A stretch of 7,056 nt of DNA from Dwaynesavagella gallinarum (GTDB lineage: Bacteria > Bacillota > Clostridia > Clostridiales > Clostridiaceae): the NCBI GenBank assembly GCA_019120235.1, contig DWVN01000013.1:1-7056 (forward strand). Direction: 5' to 3'. Shown here piece by piece: positions 6,562-7,056 of this stretch (position 1 is its first letter; every line of letters starts with the position of its first letter). Position numbers and translations under genes: made by a program. Below the pieces are notes generated by a model. It ran no database searches. It was not told where the DNA came from and worked only from the letters and a program-made list of their open reading frames with translations.

Positions 6562-7056
6562 TCAGATTTTATAGGCCTTTAAATGTCTACGTAATTTTGA
6601 TATTTTATCAAGTATTTGTATTAAAGTGCCTTTTTTACTATATAAGGTAAAAATATATATTTTCTGTCCATTATTTAAAAAATCATTTTTCAAAAATCGT
6701 ATATCTTTAAATTGCTTTTCAAAAAAGTTTGCTTCTTCTTGTTGATAATATTTATAACCTTTTAGACCTACTACCACTCTTAAATAATATAAATATCTAT
6801 ATTCTGCCTCTTGAATAATCTTAGGAAAATTTCTTCTTACCTTTAATAGCCAAACCTTAGAATTATCGAGACAAGCTTTGTACAACTTAAATTTAGAACT
6901 ATGTGTAATACTATTTTTTCTCATTCTATATCTATACAAGCACTCATCTGAAATTATTACTTTGTCTAAAACCTCAATGCCATCAGCCCACATCAAAAAA
7001 TCTTCATTTATTTTTCCTTTTGTGAACCTAACATTTTTAAAAGTCTTTGATAAATA
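6562..7056 (-). CDS. Family 2 glycosyltransferase, C-terminal part (5' end outside window)
   Basis: The frame stays open to the right edge, so only the last 164 residues are seen and the true start is off the window. A TTG/ATG pair at 6991-6996 lies inside the gene and is not its start. The fragment begins YLSKTFKNVRFTKGKINEDF, then MWADGIEVLDKVIISDECLY and RYRMRKNSITHS. This matches the end of the GT-A domain of GT2 enzymes of the EpsJ/WbbD-like type, where an ED pair (fragment residues 18-19) follows 'F..GKI.ED' and a 'LY.YR.R..SI..S' motif closes the domain. The remaining 110 or so residues are a basic, helical tail ending LRRHLKAYKI, typical of membrane-associated members. It should add one sugar to the lipid-linked repeat unit in the cytoplasm. 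Donor and acceptor cannot be inferred. The family assignment is good despite truncation. Confidence 0.83.
   Translation of the reverse strand, partial: YLSKTFKNVRFTKGKINEDFLMWADGIEVLDKVIISDECLYRYRMRKNSITHSSKFKLYKACLDNSKVWLLKVRRNFPKIIQEAEYRYLYYLRVVVGLKGYKYYQQEEANFFEKQFKDIRFLKNDFLNNGQKIYIFTLYSKKGTLIQILDKISKLRRHLKAYKI

Noticed and set aside
6562..6996. Glycosyltransferase fragment read as a complete 144-residue gene from an internal TTG
   Set aside because: The frame continues open to the right edge, and the extra 20 residues complete the conserved 'GKI.ED' region, so the gene is truncated by the window and is not a short protein.

Overview
The window is a piece of a surface-polysaccharide (capsule or exopolysaccharide) biosynthesis locus from a strongly AT-rich bacterium, most likely a low-GC Gram-positive (Firmicutes, plausibly a lactic acid bacterium). 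The reasons are AT-rich coding and intergenic DNA, purine-rich Shine-Dalgarno sequences such as GAGAGGG and GAGGGG, an EpsG-type polymerase, and a CDP-glycerol glycerophosphotransferase relative. The species cannot be fixed from the sequence. All six recognisable genes lie on the minus strand, so transcription runs from the right edge of the window to the left.

In transcription order: (1) the 3' part of a family 2 glycosyltransferase, cut by the right edge (6562-7056); (2) a 238-base gap; (3) a tightly packed block of four genes: an EpsG/Wzy-type polymerase (5202-6323), a Wzx-type flippase (3702-5156), a glycosyltransferase of the GT32-like capsular synthesis family (2709-3680) and a CDP-glycerol glycerophosphotransferase family protein (1450-2691), separated by only 45, 21 and 17 bases; (4) a 306-base non-coding gap with a candidate promoter; (5) a sulfotransferase-like gene (136-1143); (6) a short tail with two hairpins, one of them long (8-71) and facing the opposite way from the genes.

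The genes fit a Wzx/Wzy-dependent pathway. Cytoplasmic glycosyltransferases build a lipid-linked repeat unit, the glycerophosphotransferase probably adds a glycerol- or ribitol-phosphate group, the flippase moves the unit across the membrane and the polymerase joins units outside. The most notable feature is the PAPS-type sulfotransferase at the distal end, separately spaced from the main block. It suggests a polymer carrying sulfate as well as phosphate, which would be uncommon in a Gram-positive. No priming transferase, chain-length regulator, CDP-glycerol or PAPS synthesis gene lies in the window, so these must be elsewhere if the pathway works. I saw no CRISPR array, tRNA, rRNA or intact transposase.
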